DNA of 64,000 bases from Setophaga petechia (Eukaryota > Chordata > Aves > Passeriformes > Parulidae). The position numbers and the translations under genes are program-made. The stretch lies in NCBI GenBank assembly GCA_024362935.1, contig JANCRA010000003.1, forward strand, positions 2,291,501-2,355,500, given 5' to 3'. Every line of letters starts with the position of its first letter. Position 1 is the first letter of the stretch. Below, piece after piece: positions 11,101 through 24,731 of the stretch. The notes beneath the pieces are model-generated. The model did not search any database and had not been told where the DNA came from. It saw only the letters and a program-made list of their open reading frames with translations.

Positions 11101-14100
11101 GCAAATGCAAAGTATCAAGTCTGTGTATACAATATGTAATCCCTGAAAAAATGACAGTGTTCTTAGGATATTTAGAAGATCCAGGGAACGTGCATAAATG
11201 TACATTTTATGTGCATTCCATTCACCAGTGCTAAAAAATATTTTGAAGGGAGGATTCATATATTTGAGCCATGATGTGGTTCATATCACAGCTGAGATAA
11301 CATTTTCTACTTGGAGCTTCTTTATGTTGCTGTCTGTCTGTGAAGGAAAAATTTAGCATTTAATAAGATTTAATATTTCTAGAGTAAATCACTTGACTCT
11401 TAAGACTGGGAGGAATGTTTAGGCCAAGGGAATTGTAATCAGGGCAGGAGGAGAAAGCAAGGGTGATACCATGGAAGTGAGTAGGCTGATTTTGTTCCTG
11501 GGTAGAGGCAGTAACCACTGGGTGTTACTGGTGTTAAGCTACTGCTGCAAGGTCTGCTTTTCTATATTTGTGTGCTAAACTCTGGTCTGTGTTAAACCAC
11601 AAACTGAGTTACAGATTTCTGTCAAGTTGCTATCTTTTTTCTTACTTATTTTGTTTGTGTTTAAACACAAATACCAGTACAATTCACTAATGGATATTTC
11701 AGCTGCCTGTTGGAGTCTACAGAACAGAGTGTGTTTATAAATACATGAAACAGTTGCTCAGATTTTTTTAACAGCTCTTCTCGAAAGGTGTTTATATGTT
11801 ACTAAAAGAACAGAATGAAAACTTCTTTCACTGACAGACAGTTGCACTGAAGTACACTTCTACTGTTTAGAGTGTAAACTTTATAGCACTATATATCTAT
11901 ATGTATTAAAAGAGCATCTAAGAGTGCCAGGAAGGAAAAAGCAAAACTGCTTAACTATGTTTCAGTATTGAAACGTAGAGAAATGCAGTTTACAGAGAGA
12001 GGAAAAAGTACATTAGCCTCTTCATTGCTAGCTGGTTAATTCTCAAAAGTAAGAATATTTTAGTAGATAAAAAGGTCTCTGAAGTCTTCTAAGATAATAA
12101 TTTACAAATCAAACAAACTCAAGTGTAACATGACTTGTATTTTGATAGCTGCAGTTTAAATAAAGCCAAGCACTTCAGTGTGCTTGTGGTGATATGCCAC
12201 GTGCAGCTGAATTATGTGGGACTGCTCAGATTTGTGATATTGCTCTCATCTTCAGTGCCTTGCTGGATTGTGACCTAGAGAATGAAATGTGCTCTCATGT
12301 TTGGGTCTCAGCTACAACTTGAAGGATTTTCTGTATCTCTGTGTGCAATTCATTTTTACTGCCAACTGTCCTTGTCATCTGAAATTCAAAAGGCAGCCTG
12401 TATTCTTCTTGACCATATATCATAGCTATTTGTCCATTAAGTTCTATGGTATTTTTTCCTTAGAAATGCTCTAAAATGAAGTAGCCACGAGAACTGTGTA
12501 AACTGTGCCTGAGCTCTTTGTGTTTAAGGATGAGTTTAAGGAATTCTCCAGCTGTTGAGTAAAACCCAGTCTTTGGAGAGGAGTGCAGAATGTGGAAAAA
12601 TGTGGGCGGTTAAGCAGCTAGCATTAAACTGTAGGAAAATTTAATGAAGAAGGAATCAGTTGCTGTCAGTAAATAATTTTCTAGTTCCCTCAGTCAATTA
12701 CAGTAAGTATTTGGACAGACCCTTGTTAAAAATCAACTGCTGCTGCTCTCTGTAAAAAACCATTCTGAGGCTGCAGAGCAAGGCCCTGTAAGCTTGAGAA
12801 ATGCTGGCATTAGCACTGCTTTGATTTTTGAAGAACAGGTGAATTCAACATTGTCCTCATTAAGTGACCAGAATGTTTAGAGCTGTCATGAAGTCTGGTT
12901 TGGAGTGAGAGGAGCACCTTTACTGCCTTGTTTATCATGGGCAAATCTGCTGGTAGTGATAGAAGTGAGCTTGGCAATCAGTGTGCCCTCAGAGGAAAGC
13001 CTTCTGTCCTGAAAGCTTCTGTCTGCATAAAAGGCTAAGAACAAGGGTTGTTTTTTCCCTTGGTTTCTTTTTATGTAGTCTTGGGCGAAAAATCTGTTTT
13101 ATTGCAGCAGTCATCATCTGTCCTTGTTCTTTTAATGAGATAGGAATGCTGGGGACGTGAGGGCAAAATAGCTTTGTAAATAAAAGCTCTGTGTGTGTAC
13201 AAATGAGCAAACTCCAGCTTTTCCTAAGCTTTGAGGATTTAACTTCCAGGTCTTAATGTGCTTCTGGCATAGTTTTGATGTCATTTCCTTGCAAGCAAAG
13301 CCAGGTTCCAGCTGTAACTTCACAACATTTCCTATTTTATTGCCATTTTATTCCCGTGTGTAGTCATCAGGTTTCAAGTTTCTCCTGTATGCTGCTTTTC
13401 CTATATCCTCACCAGAATAGTGTTAATGTTGCTGAGATTAGAACCCCACAAATGTTTTCATGTGAAGGGAAGGGTCTGGGAAATTGCCTGTGTATTATTT
13501 CATAATATTGAGTGCTTGACTAAACAGGAAGTTTAGGGGCCTCTGTGCAAGCATCATCTTCTAATTATTGGGCACACGCATACTGGTTGTGTTTTCTCAA
13601 AATAGTTTATTTTTATTTTACTCCCAAGCTCTGTCTGTATAAACTTTATTTTCACTTGGGTTTCATTCAGCCATATTGTTAAAATAAATTGCTCATAAGA
13701 CAAACCATAAACAATTGGCTGATGCTTCTTGTTGAAGTTAGGAAGATCTGAAGTTTGAAAGCTTTAAATAATTAGTTTTTAAAAGGAGCAGTGACATTGG
13801 TGAGCAACTGGAAACACAGAGAGGAGAATTTAAGAAGCAGATAGAGGAACAATTCCATGTGTTCAGTTCTCTTGAAGTATTTAGGACTGTATTAAATAAA
13901 TTGTTAAGATGTTTGTGGTGAGGTTATCAGTGAAACCATACAGCAGAGGGATGGTGGGGTTCTGTAAGAATTTGTACACATTGCCACAGGCAACAAACAA
14001 TATCAACTGTAAAAAAAATGGCAGTTTCCTGAACTGAAAGTGACTGTGAGTATAATTTTTTCCCCAGATTTTAGGAATAGTTCAATTAATACAGTTGCTG

Positions 14101-17100
14101 TTTTGTTGATTTTTAAATTATTGTCATTTGAGCCTCCCTTTGTCTTTGGAGTCTCAGCAAATAATCCCATTGGGACCTTTTTCCATGGAGCATCTTTTTC
14201 CTGGTTTATTTTAACACTTAGCTAAAACACTGACAAATTGGCAGTAGCTTGACTTCAGGTGCATTTGAACAACCAGAACAGTCATGGACAGAACCCATTC
14301 AGCTCTAGAGGCTCCTTACCCAGTGTCTTCACTCTTTGGGGTAGGGGCAGAATGGGTTAGGACTCCCCAGTTGTCTTGATTTTTCTGATTAGATTTAGTT
14401 GAACTTGATAAAAAAAAGTAAATGCTTTTTGTTTAGTTAGGTTTGGTTTTTTTCATTTGACACAGAAATGACAGTGGAATTACATGAGCCTTCCTCTAAA
14501 AAAAACATTCTCTGTGAATCTTTAACTTTCTTTTTTATTGATTTGTAAAACTGTCAGTGAATGAAGATATCAAGGCTTCAAGCTGTAAATAAGAGATCAA
14601 AAAAAAAAAGAAATGAAGAGAAAATGAGCATTTTAGCTATTATTTTAATAATTTGATATGTTCAGATTTGTTAAATTCTTGCACTCTGAGTGGCTTGTAC
14701 TCAAGTAGGAATTTTCACTTGGGCCCACAATGTTTAGGAGTGGGGAAATGATCTGCAGTGATGAGAAATGACAGTGGCAGAGCACTCGTGGTATTACAAA
14801 TACTGGAAAAAATTGTCATTCAACTTTCATGACTTACTGTAGCTCCATTCTTCTGGGTTGTCTCTTTCTGTTTCCTTTTCACCCGTGTTTTCTTTGTGGT
14901 GAAACTGTTGCTGTGTGCAGTTTGTTGGAATGGCTGTGTAGCTTTGTGTACTCCTTCTGTCATGAGCAGCTTGGTTGGAATCCTTAAATTCACTTGTTTG
15001 CCTTGCTCTTTCAAAAAATTTGAATCTTACTGCATCTCATTGATACATAAACTGAAACAAGGCCTTTCTTTTTCCAAATTCTGTCTACACTGACTGCAGC
15101 TTCCTTGGATCCTCCAGTTCTTTATTTCTGTTGTTTCAATGGGGCTCTGAATTTTGGCTGGAGCCTGCAGGAATTTCTGCACTGTTAACAAAGCACTTGT
15201 CTAAGCTTTTTGTGTAAAATGGGTGTCTTTTGTTTATTTTCCAACACTTCTAAGGAAGAAATCTTTGGAAAATGAAGTATAACTAGAAAGATACTGAACT
15301 CAGCAGCAGCATGGACATTTTCTGCTTATTAATGCTTTCAAGCAAGGACCTTGGTGTTTTCATTCTCATGCTGTTCAGACAGCAGCACATGAATTTATGC
15401 ACAGCTACCTCATTGATTTTCATAGTTCTTGTTAGTGCCATGTTGGTTGTCTACATAGTTTTTCATAGGGATTGGGCTGCTCATACTTTGATGCTGCTGT
15501 GTTTTTTTTATACCTTCCCACTTCTAATTTGTAGTATAGATATTTAGAAAGAACAAGAATTCTGTCTGGGCCAAGAAATCCTCACTTAATCGTGTTCTGA
15601 GGGTGCCAGTCCTGTTAGGATCCTGATGAGTGACTGGCAGTCATGGATGCAAGTTGTATCTCCTCTCAGAATCAATGTAGTGAATTTTCATTCCCAGCAG
15701 TGCTCTTGGTGATTCTGGAAAGAACTTTGTTTCTTCCATAACTGACCAGATTGCAAAATAACTCCATAAAGAATTCTTAAAATTACATCACCATCTTTCA
15801 AACTTCTGAAGGAACAATTTGTTAGAGGTGAATTATCTATTTCAATGTCCAGGGCTTCCTTTTGCAGAAATCAGATTACACATGTCTCTGCTGGAGAGAG
15901 TTTGAACCTCAGCCAAAATACACTCAGATTGAGAAGCTTCTCATTTAACCTTGGAACAGGTTTAGTTGTCTGCAGGAAAGGTAGGTAGGAGCAGAAAATA
16001 ATGTTTTAAGAAGAAGCTGAAACATGTTGTTGGAAGGAGGGTGTTAACTTAGAAATGGTTACCTTCTGTGCTCCAGAAGGCTTTAATAATCCTCTCCTAA
16101 ATCCTACCTGCCCTGCCACACACACCACGTGGGATAAAATATTTTGCTGCTTAGTACAGGGAGGCATTTGGAAAGGCTGTCAGCTCCTAGCAAGGAGAAG
16201 GGATTTTAAACAGAAGTTATGTTTAAAAAACAACTCTCCAAACAGCTTGGCTCAGTGAAATGGCAGTGCTTGTGGAGCAGCTATTCAGAGATCAGAGCTC
16301 AAAGGTGTTTGTATCAGAGGTGCAGTGATTTCATGTTTTCTGCTGTGCTGTGAAGGTGTAACAGCCATCACTGTTGCATATTAATTACTGGGAGAGAGGG
16401 AGGGTAAGTTGGGGAAATATGGAACAGTTCATAATTTCCTTCATACACACAGAGTTATTAACTTGCTTCCTCTGTTGTTTTGGTTTGGGTTTTTGTTTTT
16501 TTTTAGTCTGCCACAAGCCATACCTCCTACATCTGTTCTGAACCAAAAGTTCTTAATGTTACTAGAAATTTTCTTACCCATATGGGTAGTTGATGTTCTT
16601 CATTTTGCTGTTGTTTTACTGAAGTAGAGCACAGACTGCAGTTGCATCCCCAAGAAACAATGTTCTGGTGGGGGAATGGTGGGTTAGTCTGTGTTTATTG
16701 AAATGGCCCCAGTTCTTTATTTTACTTCTTTTACATAAACAGTTCATGTCTCCTAGCTGCCATATATTCCTGTGTCTGAAAGTACACATTCAGAAACATC
16801 AACTGTAATTTTTTGGTGTTTAATTGATGTTTCAAACTGTGAGTGCCAGAACTCAGTCATATAGCCTCCAATAGCTTTTAAATAGTTTCATTGGCAAGAA
16901 GCTTTTTCATGACTTCATTCAGCCCATGACTGTGGTGTAATTATGTCTCCTCATCTGCGTGTTCTGTTTTATTTTAGTCATTCTTCCGATCCCTGGGATG
17001 TTCTCTGACATGTTGTTTGTTAAAATTAATTGATTTGGGGCATCCAGTATGTACTGTCAGTTCTTCTTTCAGAAGGCTGTAACTTCTGAAAATGTTTCCA

Positions 17101-20100
17101 CGTTTGCACTATTACATGCTGTCTGCTACTGCATCCAGGCAGAGGGAGCAGTACTGCAGATCAGGCTGCAGTTGAAGTGAACAAACACCCTTTTTCTAGT
17201 CAGTAGCAGTCTGTGTAATTTGGTGACTTGCTCTGTGTCCTGTAGTTCAAGTAAAGGTTGTAATCTTTCTCTGTGCTCCTCATTACAACACACAGGGTGT
17301 AGTGTCACTGAGAGAATTGTTCCAGGAAATTGGAGTGTGGGGGTATTTCTCAGCTTAGTTAGAGCAAGTGCCTGTGACTTCAGTGTGGTTCATGTAAGCA
17401 GCTTATCCTAGTGGAAGGAATACAGCTTGGACATTGTTTAAAAAGGATTAATAATTTACATATTGTTCAAGTGAAAGTTTCAGATGGGGGTGGTTAGTTT
17501 TCTGGGACAAAATGATCAAATCTCTGTCCAAATTCCTTGGAGAAATAAATTTGTATTTCTGTAGGGGTATGTGGAATTGCATTAACTGTCCTTTGTGAAC
17601 AATTTAGGGCTTATGTTCATTTGAACCTTCAGGCAAATGAACAAGCAAATAGCAAACCAGTAAAATTTATTTTCCTGTGTAACAGAAAGCATTACAGTTG
17701 TGCTGCCTGGATAGCACAATTTGAAGAACAAATGAAGGGGCAAAGAGATTTCATGCATTCCAGTGATGTATCTGTGGTTGTCCCTGGTTGTCCATGGCCT
17801 GGTGTACTAATTACCCTCCTTTTTCTTTGCCACTCTGTTCTCCAGTTACATCTACTTTCAAGGAGTTTAGCTACTGACTCTTTGGCATGCTCCATTCATT
17901 ATTTCAGTTTTGTTTCTAATGCTGCAGTCCTCTGAATTTTGGCACTCTTATGTTTTATCCAAGACCTTGTTATTTGTGTTGATTTTTCTAGGTTGTGTAC
18001 AGTATTCTTACTTTAAACTTCAACTTGAGTTTTCTGTGCACTTGCTGGAGAGGCTGTCCTTCAGTTTGACCTCCACAAAATCAGTGCTTCAGAAATTGTG
18101 GTTAAAATGCACTTGTAGATGCAGAGATGCATCCTCTGCACATTCATGTCTGTTCACAAGGATCCATTTTCACATCTAGTTTTGTTCAGATGCCTCTCTC
18201 TTCTTCAGAGCCAAAATCCAGAAATTTTGACTGCAGAAAGCTCTTTTAGGACCTAAAACTAATGGAAGTCACTGATTTGGAAATGGTGATCCAAGAATCA
18301 TCTTAGATTAAAATTGAAGCTTGTTTGACTGATGGCTGTACAGTTGTAGCACCAGATGATGTGTGAGAATCACCATTTATGAAGAAAATGTTGCAGCTCT
18401 GACCTTTTTACAAGGCACCACCCTTACAATACTGTTCAGAATGGTCCTGCTTTAAGGAAAAAAAAAGGTGTTGTGTTTTGCCACCAAACTTCATGATTAA
18501 AGTGCCTTTTCTCTTACTTTGCCTTTATAGGAAGAATGTCTGTCTCCTTCAGTGCATATGTGCATCATTCAAACATCCCAAAAGTTGAGGCTTCCAGGGT
18601 AGAGGACTGGCTCTGTCTCCTGCCACAAGACTGCAGTTTTCTGGCATGATTGTAGAAATGTGTGACTGGATTAAGAGAGTAAAATTCTTTGGAGGATAAA
18701 GATCATAAAATGAGGGCTCCTCATAAGAAAGATGACTAAAGACATGAAGAGAGGCTGAGTTAAGCCATGTTCAGGATCTGGTTTATGTATTGCATGCAGT
18801 CTATTCTGGGCCTGTGTTTTTACATAACAAAGTCATGCTGGAACTTGGGCACTTGCACTGCTGTAGGTTAATCAGGTTTGCATACAGAGTTGTGTGCTTA
18901 ACCAAAGGTGTCATTCCAACTCAGTCACTGTAGTGCACAGAGCACTCATCAAAGAGTGACAAATGTGCTTATAATTTAGGTAGACACCGGTGTGTGAAAG
19001 AGATTTCCATAGGTGTGAACTCAAAAACAGATCTAAAAGGTGTTTTTAGTAGGAGGGAGGCATGGCTTTCTTATGTCAGTATTTCTCTGTGTGTGTCCTT
19101 CCCTTCTTGTAAAACTAAAATTCTTTTTGTTCATAGCTAAGACTCTTGAAATTCTTTAGGTTTTAATTGCACATTAAAGATATGAAGGGAGAAGTAGCAA
19201 GTAGTCTCCAATTCATCCAAATTCACAGATGGGTCAGTTTTAACTGAATTTTTTCTGAATGAGAACTGGAATTCTGGGTAAAAACCTAAAGATCTAGCAC
19301 ATTCATCCTATCCACAAGTAAACAATGCTTTTTCTGCAGATACAGTGTGGATTTTGAAAACCTGGCCTATTCTCCTGCAGGTTTAGACTGCTATTCTGGT
19401 AAAAGTCTGGTTAGCTGGAATATGGCAGGGAAGACAACTGCAGTCTGTTATTGCAGTTTTCAGAGGGGGATCACTTCCTGCCGTGGGCAGTTTCTGAAGT
19501 TGTTGTTCCATGGCCACTCTGTGGTTTTCCTTTTGCCCAGCTGTATTCTCATCCATGGTGGGCAGCTCTCACCCCTGAAGAATCCTGGATCAACATCTCA
19601 TGTACAAAGTTTAGCTTCAAAGACCACCAACTTTAGGGGTCATTCTGGGAAGGGATAAGGCAATTTGGTATTTAAATGGAGAGTGATTTGTTAACTTAGA
19701 AGGTGTGCTGGCAGTTCTGTAGTTGTTAGAACTTCACACAGACTGTTAGTATTTCTAATTTACATAGTAAACTACTGAGCAGGGCAAACAGTTTACAAAG
19801 CATAGCTCTGAATGTTGTGTGCATACTAAGGTGAGAGATTAGAAGAAAAATGGGCCCTTTTTGTCCAGATTTCGACAGTGTTTGTGGTCAGTGAAATGTA
19901 CCCTGCTCTTGATGTTTTCCTGCTTTATATTAAATACAGCAATAATGTCAAATACCTCACAAAAGTATATTTGCCAGGGCAGTTTCTGCTTTTTGAGCTC
20001 TAAATTAAGGTGACGAAGTTGAATATCTGCATTCTGTTTAATGATCTCCTCAACAAAGAGAACATTCAGTGTTAAACTCTGCTCCTATCATAGAATGAAT

Positions 20101-22009
20101 AAAAAGTGTTATTCAGCAAAATAATTACCCACGTGATTTATAGCAGCATTCTGTAATTATTTTGATCACTCTGACTTCACTAGAGTTGCATGTGGAGATA
20201 AAAAAGTCTTAAGTCGTATTTTTTTCCTAGCAACTGCAGTAATGTGAACCTCCTGCATGTGCTTGGGACACAAGACACACGGTGCACACTCTGTCTTGTT
20301 GGTTAGTTACAGCTTGCTCGGGTATCAATATTTTGTGTTCACTTGAGAAGAGGCAGAACTCCAGAGCAGGGTTTGGGGTGAGGGGAAGCAGAGGTGAATC
20401 CCTGCTGCCATCCCCCCACAGCTGAAGTGTTTTGTTTTTGTTAGCAAAGCATGTGAGCCAAGGAGTGCATAACCAGTCCCCGTGCCTCACATTTGAATCA
20501 CTGTTGTGGTGAGATCAAATATAAACATTTCTTGACTGTTTATTTGAGCACAGATGTTTCAGAAAGGTTGACAGTGGCTGGAAGAGACAGTGTGAGGAGC
20601 TTTGTTGGATATGGTGTCATCAGTGGCTGGTGCTATATTCCAGTAAAAGCATGTTATAAAAACGTGATGCTGTCACTTTAAAAACTGGTCAAATATATTC
20701 CATGGTCAAGCTAAACATTTCTAAAACCCCTGGTCGACTGATTTTTCTGCTAGTGCAGCTGTTATTTGGGGCCTCAGGTAGAGTCTGTTTCTGAGGTTCT
20801 TTTCACAGCTAATTTTTGTCCACAGTCTTCAAACAGAAAAGCTCATAGTTTTGTTCCATTACTCTGTATTGTATAACAGTGATGTGCAGACTCTTTGATG
20901 CTTCCCAAGGCATAATTTGCAAGTATGTAAAATGTGTGACCTATTTTGTACGATTTTTTAATAATGAATGCACAAATAAAGCAATGTGGATTAGAAGGGT
21001 GGGTTGGATGGTTAGGGTGTGAAAACCATGAAGATAAACCAGTCAGTTTACACTGCCTGCAAATATCACTTATTCTCTTAAGCGTGAATATTTGCTGCAT
21101 CACATCCCAAGGAGGAGAGGGTGTGCAGTCTATGGGTCTGGCTTGAATCTTGATTCACACAAGAATACACAATACATGTGATTTTATTTCCTCAGATTTG
21201 TCAGGGGCAGTTGTCTTTCAGTGAAGCATGAATACATGAGGGTTTTAAGTAAATCTGCAGCACGGACATCGGAGAAGCTGCTGCGTAATTTAGCCGAAAA
21301 TCTGAGGATGAGCTTTCACAAGATGGCTGAGCCAAACTAATGGCTTGCTGCTGCCTAAAGGGACAGCTGCTCTGTTCCTTGCCAGTCCTGCTGCTAGTTT
21401 ATCCAGTGTTGCTTTTTCCTTTATGCAGGCTCTGGCATCCTCTTGGTCATTCTTATCATTTATCTGTTTAAAAAAAGCCAAATAACAACCGAACCCAAAA
21501 AAACCTGAAATCCCATTATTAAAAAGAAAAAAAAACCTAATCATTTTGCTTTCATTTTCCCTTCACTACCAGAAAAGCAGTGTTAGTAGGAATTTGTGGC
21601 CAGCAGGTAAGGATCTAGGGAATGCCAGTGTCCTGGAAACATTGAAGTCTTTCATGGCTCAGTAGTTGCAGGGAACAGCCATTCAGATGTGTGCCAGTTA
21701 ACAAGTCCTCTTTGAAACTGGTTTCATACATAGTTCTATTAGAGGCTTTTGTCAGAACCATGAATGACAGTGAACATGAATTTTTCAAGTAAAACAGCTG
21801 AAAAGACAAAAATATGAAAAATGCAGTTCAACTAGTAGTAGTGTCCTTGTTTAAATGAGATGAAAGCAATGCAAATTTGACTGGAGACACAGAAAATTCA
21901 GCTGTATAGCTGTGTACTTTGAGCATCTTACTTGTACCATTATTTAATATCTTCCAGCAGGATTTTTAAGAAATATCTTAATAATCCTTTTTGTTTTTTT
22001 CTTTTGTAG
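8116..22009 (+). other. PPM1A: PPM1A intron 1
   Basis: A 13.9 kb AT-rich intron bounded by GTAAGT at 8116 and a T-rich tract plus TAG at 22009. Its first 300 bases are still part of the CpG island. I found no coding exon, CR1 tail or LTR in it. The short open frames scattered through it lack homology, splice context or codon bias. Simple features are a T run near 10420 and an A-rich stretch at 21470-21535. Confidence 0.8.
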
Positions 22010-22861
22010 AACTGAAGGAAGGTCACCATGGGAGCATTTTTAGACAAGCCAAAGATGGAGAAGCATAACGCCCAGGGGCAGGGGAACGGGCTGCGCTACG
22101 GTCTGAGCAGCATGCAGGGCTGGCGCGTGGAAATGGAGGACGCACACACGGCTGTGATTGGTTTGCCAAACGGACTCGATGGATGGTCCTTTTTTGCTGT
22201 CTACGATGGGCACGCTGGATCCCAGGTTGCCAAGTACTGCTGTGAGCATTTATTAGATCACATCACGAGCAACCAGGATTTTAAAGGGCCAGATGGGCCA
22301 CCATCTGTGGAAAGTGTAAAGAGCGGCATCAGAACAGGTTTTCTGCAAATTGACGAACACATGAGAGTCATCTCTGAGAAGAAGCATGGCGCAGACAGAA
22401 GTGGGTCAACAGCTGTGGGTGTCATGATTTCTCCCCAGCACACGTACTTCATCAACTGTGGAGACTCGAGAGGTTTGCTCTGTCGAAACAGGAAGGTTCA
22501 CTTCTTCACACAGGATCACAAACCAAGTAACCCTCTGGAGAAGGAGCGTATCCAGAATGCAGGTGGCTCCGTCATGATTCAGCGTGTGAATGGCTCCCTT
22601 GCTGTTTCAAGGGCGCTTGGGGACTTTGATTACAAATGTGTCCATGGGAAAGGTCCTACAGAACAGCTGGTTTCACCCGAGCCTGAAGTTTATGAAATTG
22701 AGAGATCAGAAGAAGATGATCAGTTCATCATCCTGGCGTGCGACGGTATCTGGGATGTTATGGGAAATGAAGAGCTGTGTGACTTTGTAAGATCCAGACT
22801 TGAAGTCACTGATGACCTTGAGAAAGTTTGCAATGAGATAGTTGACACCTGCTTGTACAAG
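22010..22861 (+). CDS. PPM1A: PPM1A exon 2 (first coding exon; CDS 22028-22861)
   Basis: The acceptor is a T-rich tract ending TTTTGTAG at 22009. The exon has 18 nt of 5'UTR, including an in-frame TGA at 22013-22015, then 278 codons from MGAFLDKP to DTCLYK. It carries nearly the whole PP2C catalytic core: R33, E37/D38, D60 and D239. The donor after AAG is GTAGCC, which departs from GTRAGT at the last positions and looks modest. The single large first coding exon is typical of vertebrate PPM1A and PPM1B. Coding GC is clearly higher than in the AT-rich introns on both sides. Confidence 0.96.
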
Positions 22862-24731
22862 GTAGCCAGACTTGAGAGAAGGAATTTACTGTGCTTTCCC
22901 TATTAGAAGTTTATGAGCAAGCTAATAATAACTTTGCTTCCAGTCTATAAATATTCAATGGTTTATGGTAACATGACTTTGACAGTGGTGACCATGTTTC
23001 CTACAAAAATGGTGGTAGTGGGGGAATGAACACACAGCAGAAACGTTTGTCTGGGTGGTTTTGGTTAATTAAGAGCTTGTAATCATGTACAGATAAGATA
23101 CACTGTGATCAGTGGAAAACTAGAAACTAATGGGAATTTATGGGCAAGCTAAAGACAATAACTGCCCTTTTCTGTTTCATAATGTACTTTACAAAACCTC
23201 AGCTCTTAAGGCTTAATCAGGCTAGAGAGTGTATTTTCCCTTCCTAATCTTCCCCACTTTCTTGAGCACATAGTGTTAACGTTACTGTCATATTTACATC
23301 AAGATAAAGGCAGAGTCAGTGAACCTTGACTTCAATTTTGAAGACCTGGCTTCTTAAGTTAGTTTTTATTTTGGTTTAATTACTGTATTTCTTATTCACT
23401 CTTGTGTGCCACGGCTCTGAAACCAGCTCTAGTAGATGGAAACTATTTGGTTTAACAAAACTATGTAACTTTGTCTGCATTAACTTCTACTTTGTATTAA
23501 TAAGTTGCAGTGTGATGCAGTTACTGAGTTTCCTAGCTTGATACTTATTTTGCAAAGGCAAACTGGCAGTCCTAGAGAAAAAAAGCCAACTTTTTTCTAG
23601 GGAAACAAGACAACATCCCTGCCTTCCCACATGGCCAACAGGATCATTGTTTCCCATCTGAAAAATTGGAATTGCTTTCCAGCACCTTGGCAGATTGATA
23701 ATAGTAATATTTTTGGTTACTATTTTTCTTTGGCAATCCTAAAAGCAAATACCAGGAAGGGAGCAGTGGCTTGTGGATGCTGTAAGCTTTGCAGGAGCCA
23801 ACTGTCAGCACCTCCCCATACCCATGTACTGTTGTTTTGCACACTGGCTTGTTCTTGATCTTGCTGACATCAGTGGAGTTAATTAGTGTTAAAAATTAAG
23901 CCTGTGGACGCATGTTTGTAGGCCAAAGCACAGGGGTATTGTAAGTAAACCAAACACTTACTTTGCATAAGTAGAATGTGTTTGTATTTTTAAATATTCA
24001 AGTATTGGGGGTCCTTTATTTGGAGTTTTAAATGTAAACATTTTTTGCAAAGATCTGGGTACCTTACAGCTGGTTTTCTAACAAATTCTCTCGCTTTCAA
24101 CTTTTCTTGTTTTAAATGAAAAGGAGAAGGCAAAAACCTAATAGCTGTGATTTTTAGTGGAAGCACTGTGTGAATTTATCACCTTCCTGATTAGTGCTTT
24201 TGAGCAGTAATGGTTTTGTTCACCCATTCAGGTGTTTTCCCAAAATGATTGGATGGCACTTAAAACAAGATGGAACACAACTTTGTAATTACACATCACT
24301 CATTGCTAATGTCAGTTTTTAGATGACAGTGGGGTGTCTGTAACTGACTCCATGTAGTCTTCAGACCATAAAAGTGGAAAAAACAATGACTAAAGAGTTA
24401 TACCAAATTAATGGGCCTGGAATTCTCTAAGGGGTACAGGGAGATTAATTCTAATGATAATATTAATCCATAATAGTGAAAGCTGGATTCTGATACCATA
24501 TGATTTGTGAATTTCTGTATTTAAAATGCTTTGATGTGTGTTTAGCCTGGTGTGTATACATTTCTCAAATCATTTTTTCTTTTCCACCAGGGAAGTCGAG
24601 ACAACATGAGTGTGATATTGATCTGTTTTCCGAATGCACCAAAGGTATCACCAGAGGCGGTGAAAAGAGAGGCAGAGTTGGACAAGTACCTGGAAAGCAG
24701 AGTAGAAGGTGGATCATTTAAAAAAAAATAA
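22028..24731 (+). CDS. PPM1A: PPM1A short isoform (alpha-2 type) ending by read-through of the exon 3 donor
   Basis: Joining 22028-22861 to 24591-24731 without using the exon 3 donor gives V-E followed by GGSFKKK and TAA at 24729-24731. The product is 324 residues. Mammals have a 324-residue PP2C-alpha-2 isoform with a tail of the same type (from memory). The protein keeps all catalytic residues including D282 but lacks the C-terminal helical domain encoded by exons 4-6. The frame, length and AT-rich 3'UTR-like sequence that follows support a real, conserved isoform. Expression cannot be seen from DNA alone. Confidence 0.75.

Noticed and set aside
24500..24721. 73-codon frame overlapping PPM1A exon 3
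   Set aside because: It is a wrong-frame shadow; the correct frame encodes the conserved [14 protein letters not shown] block.
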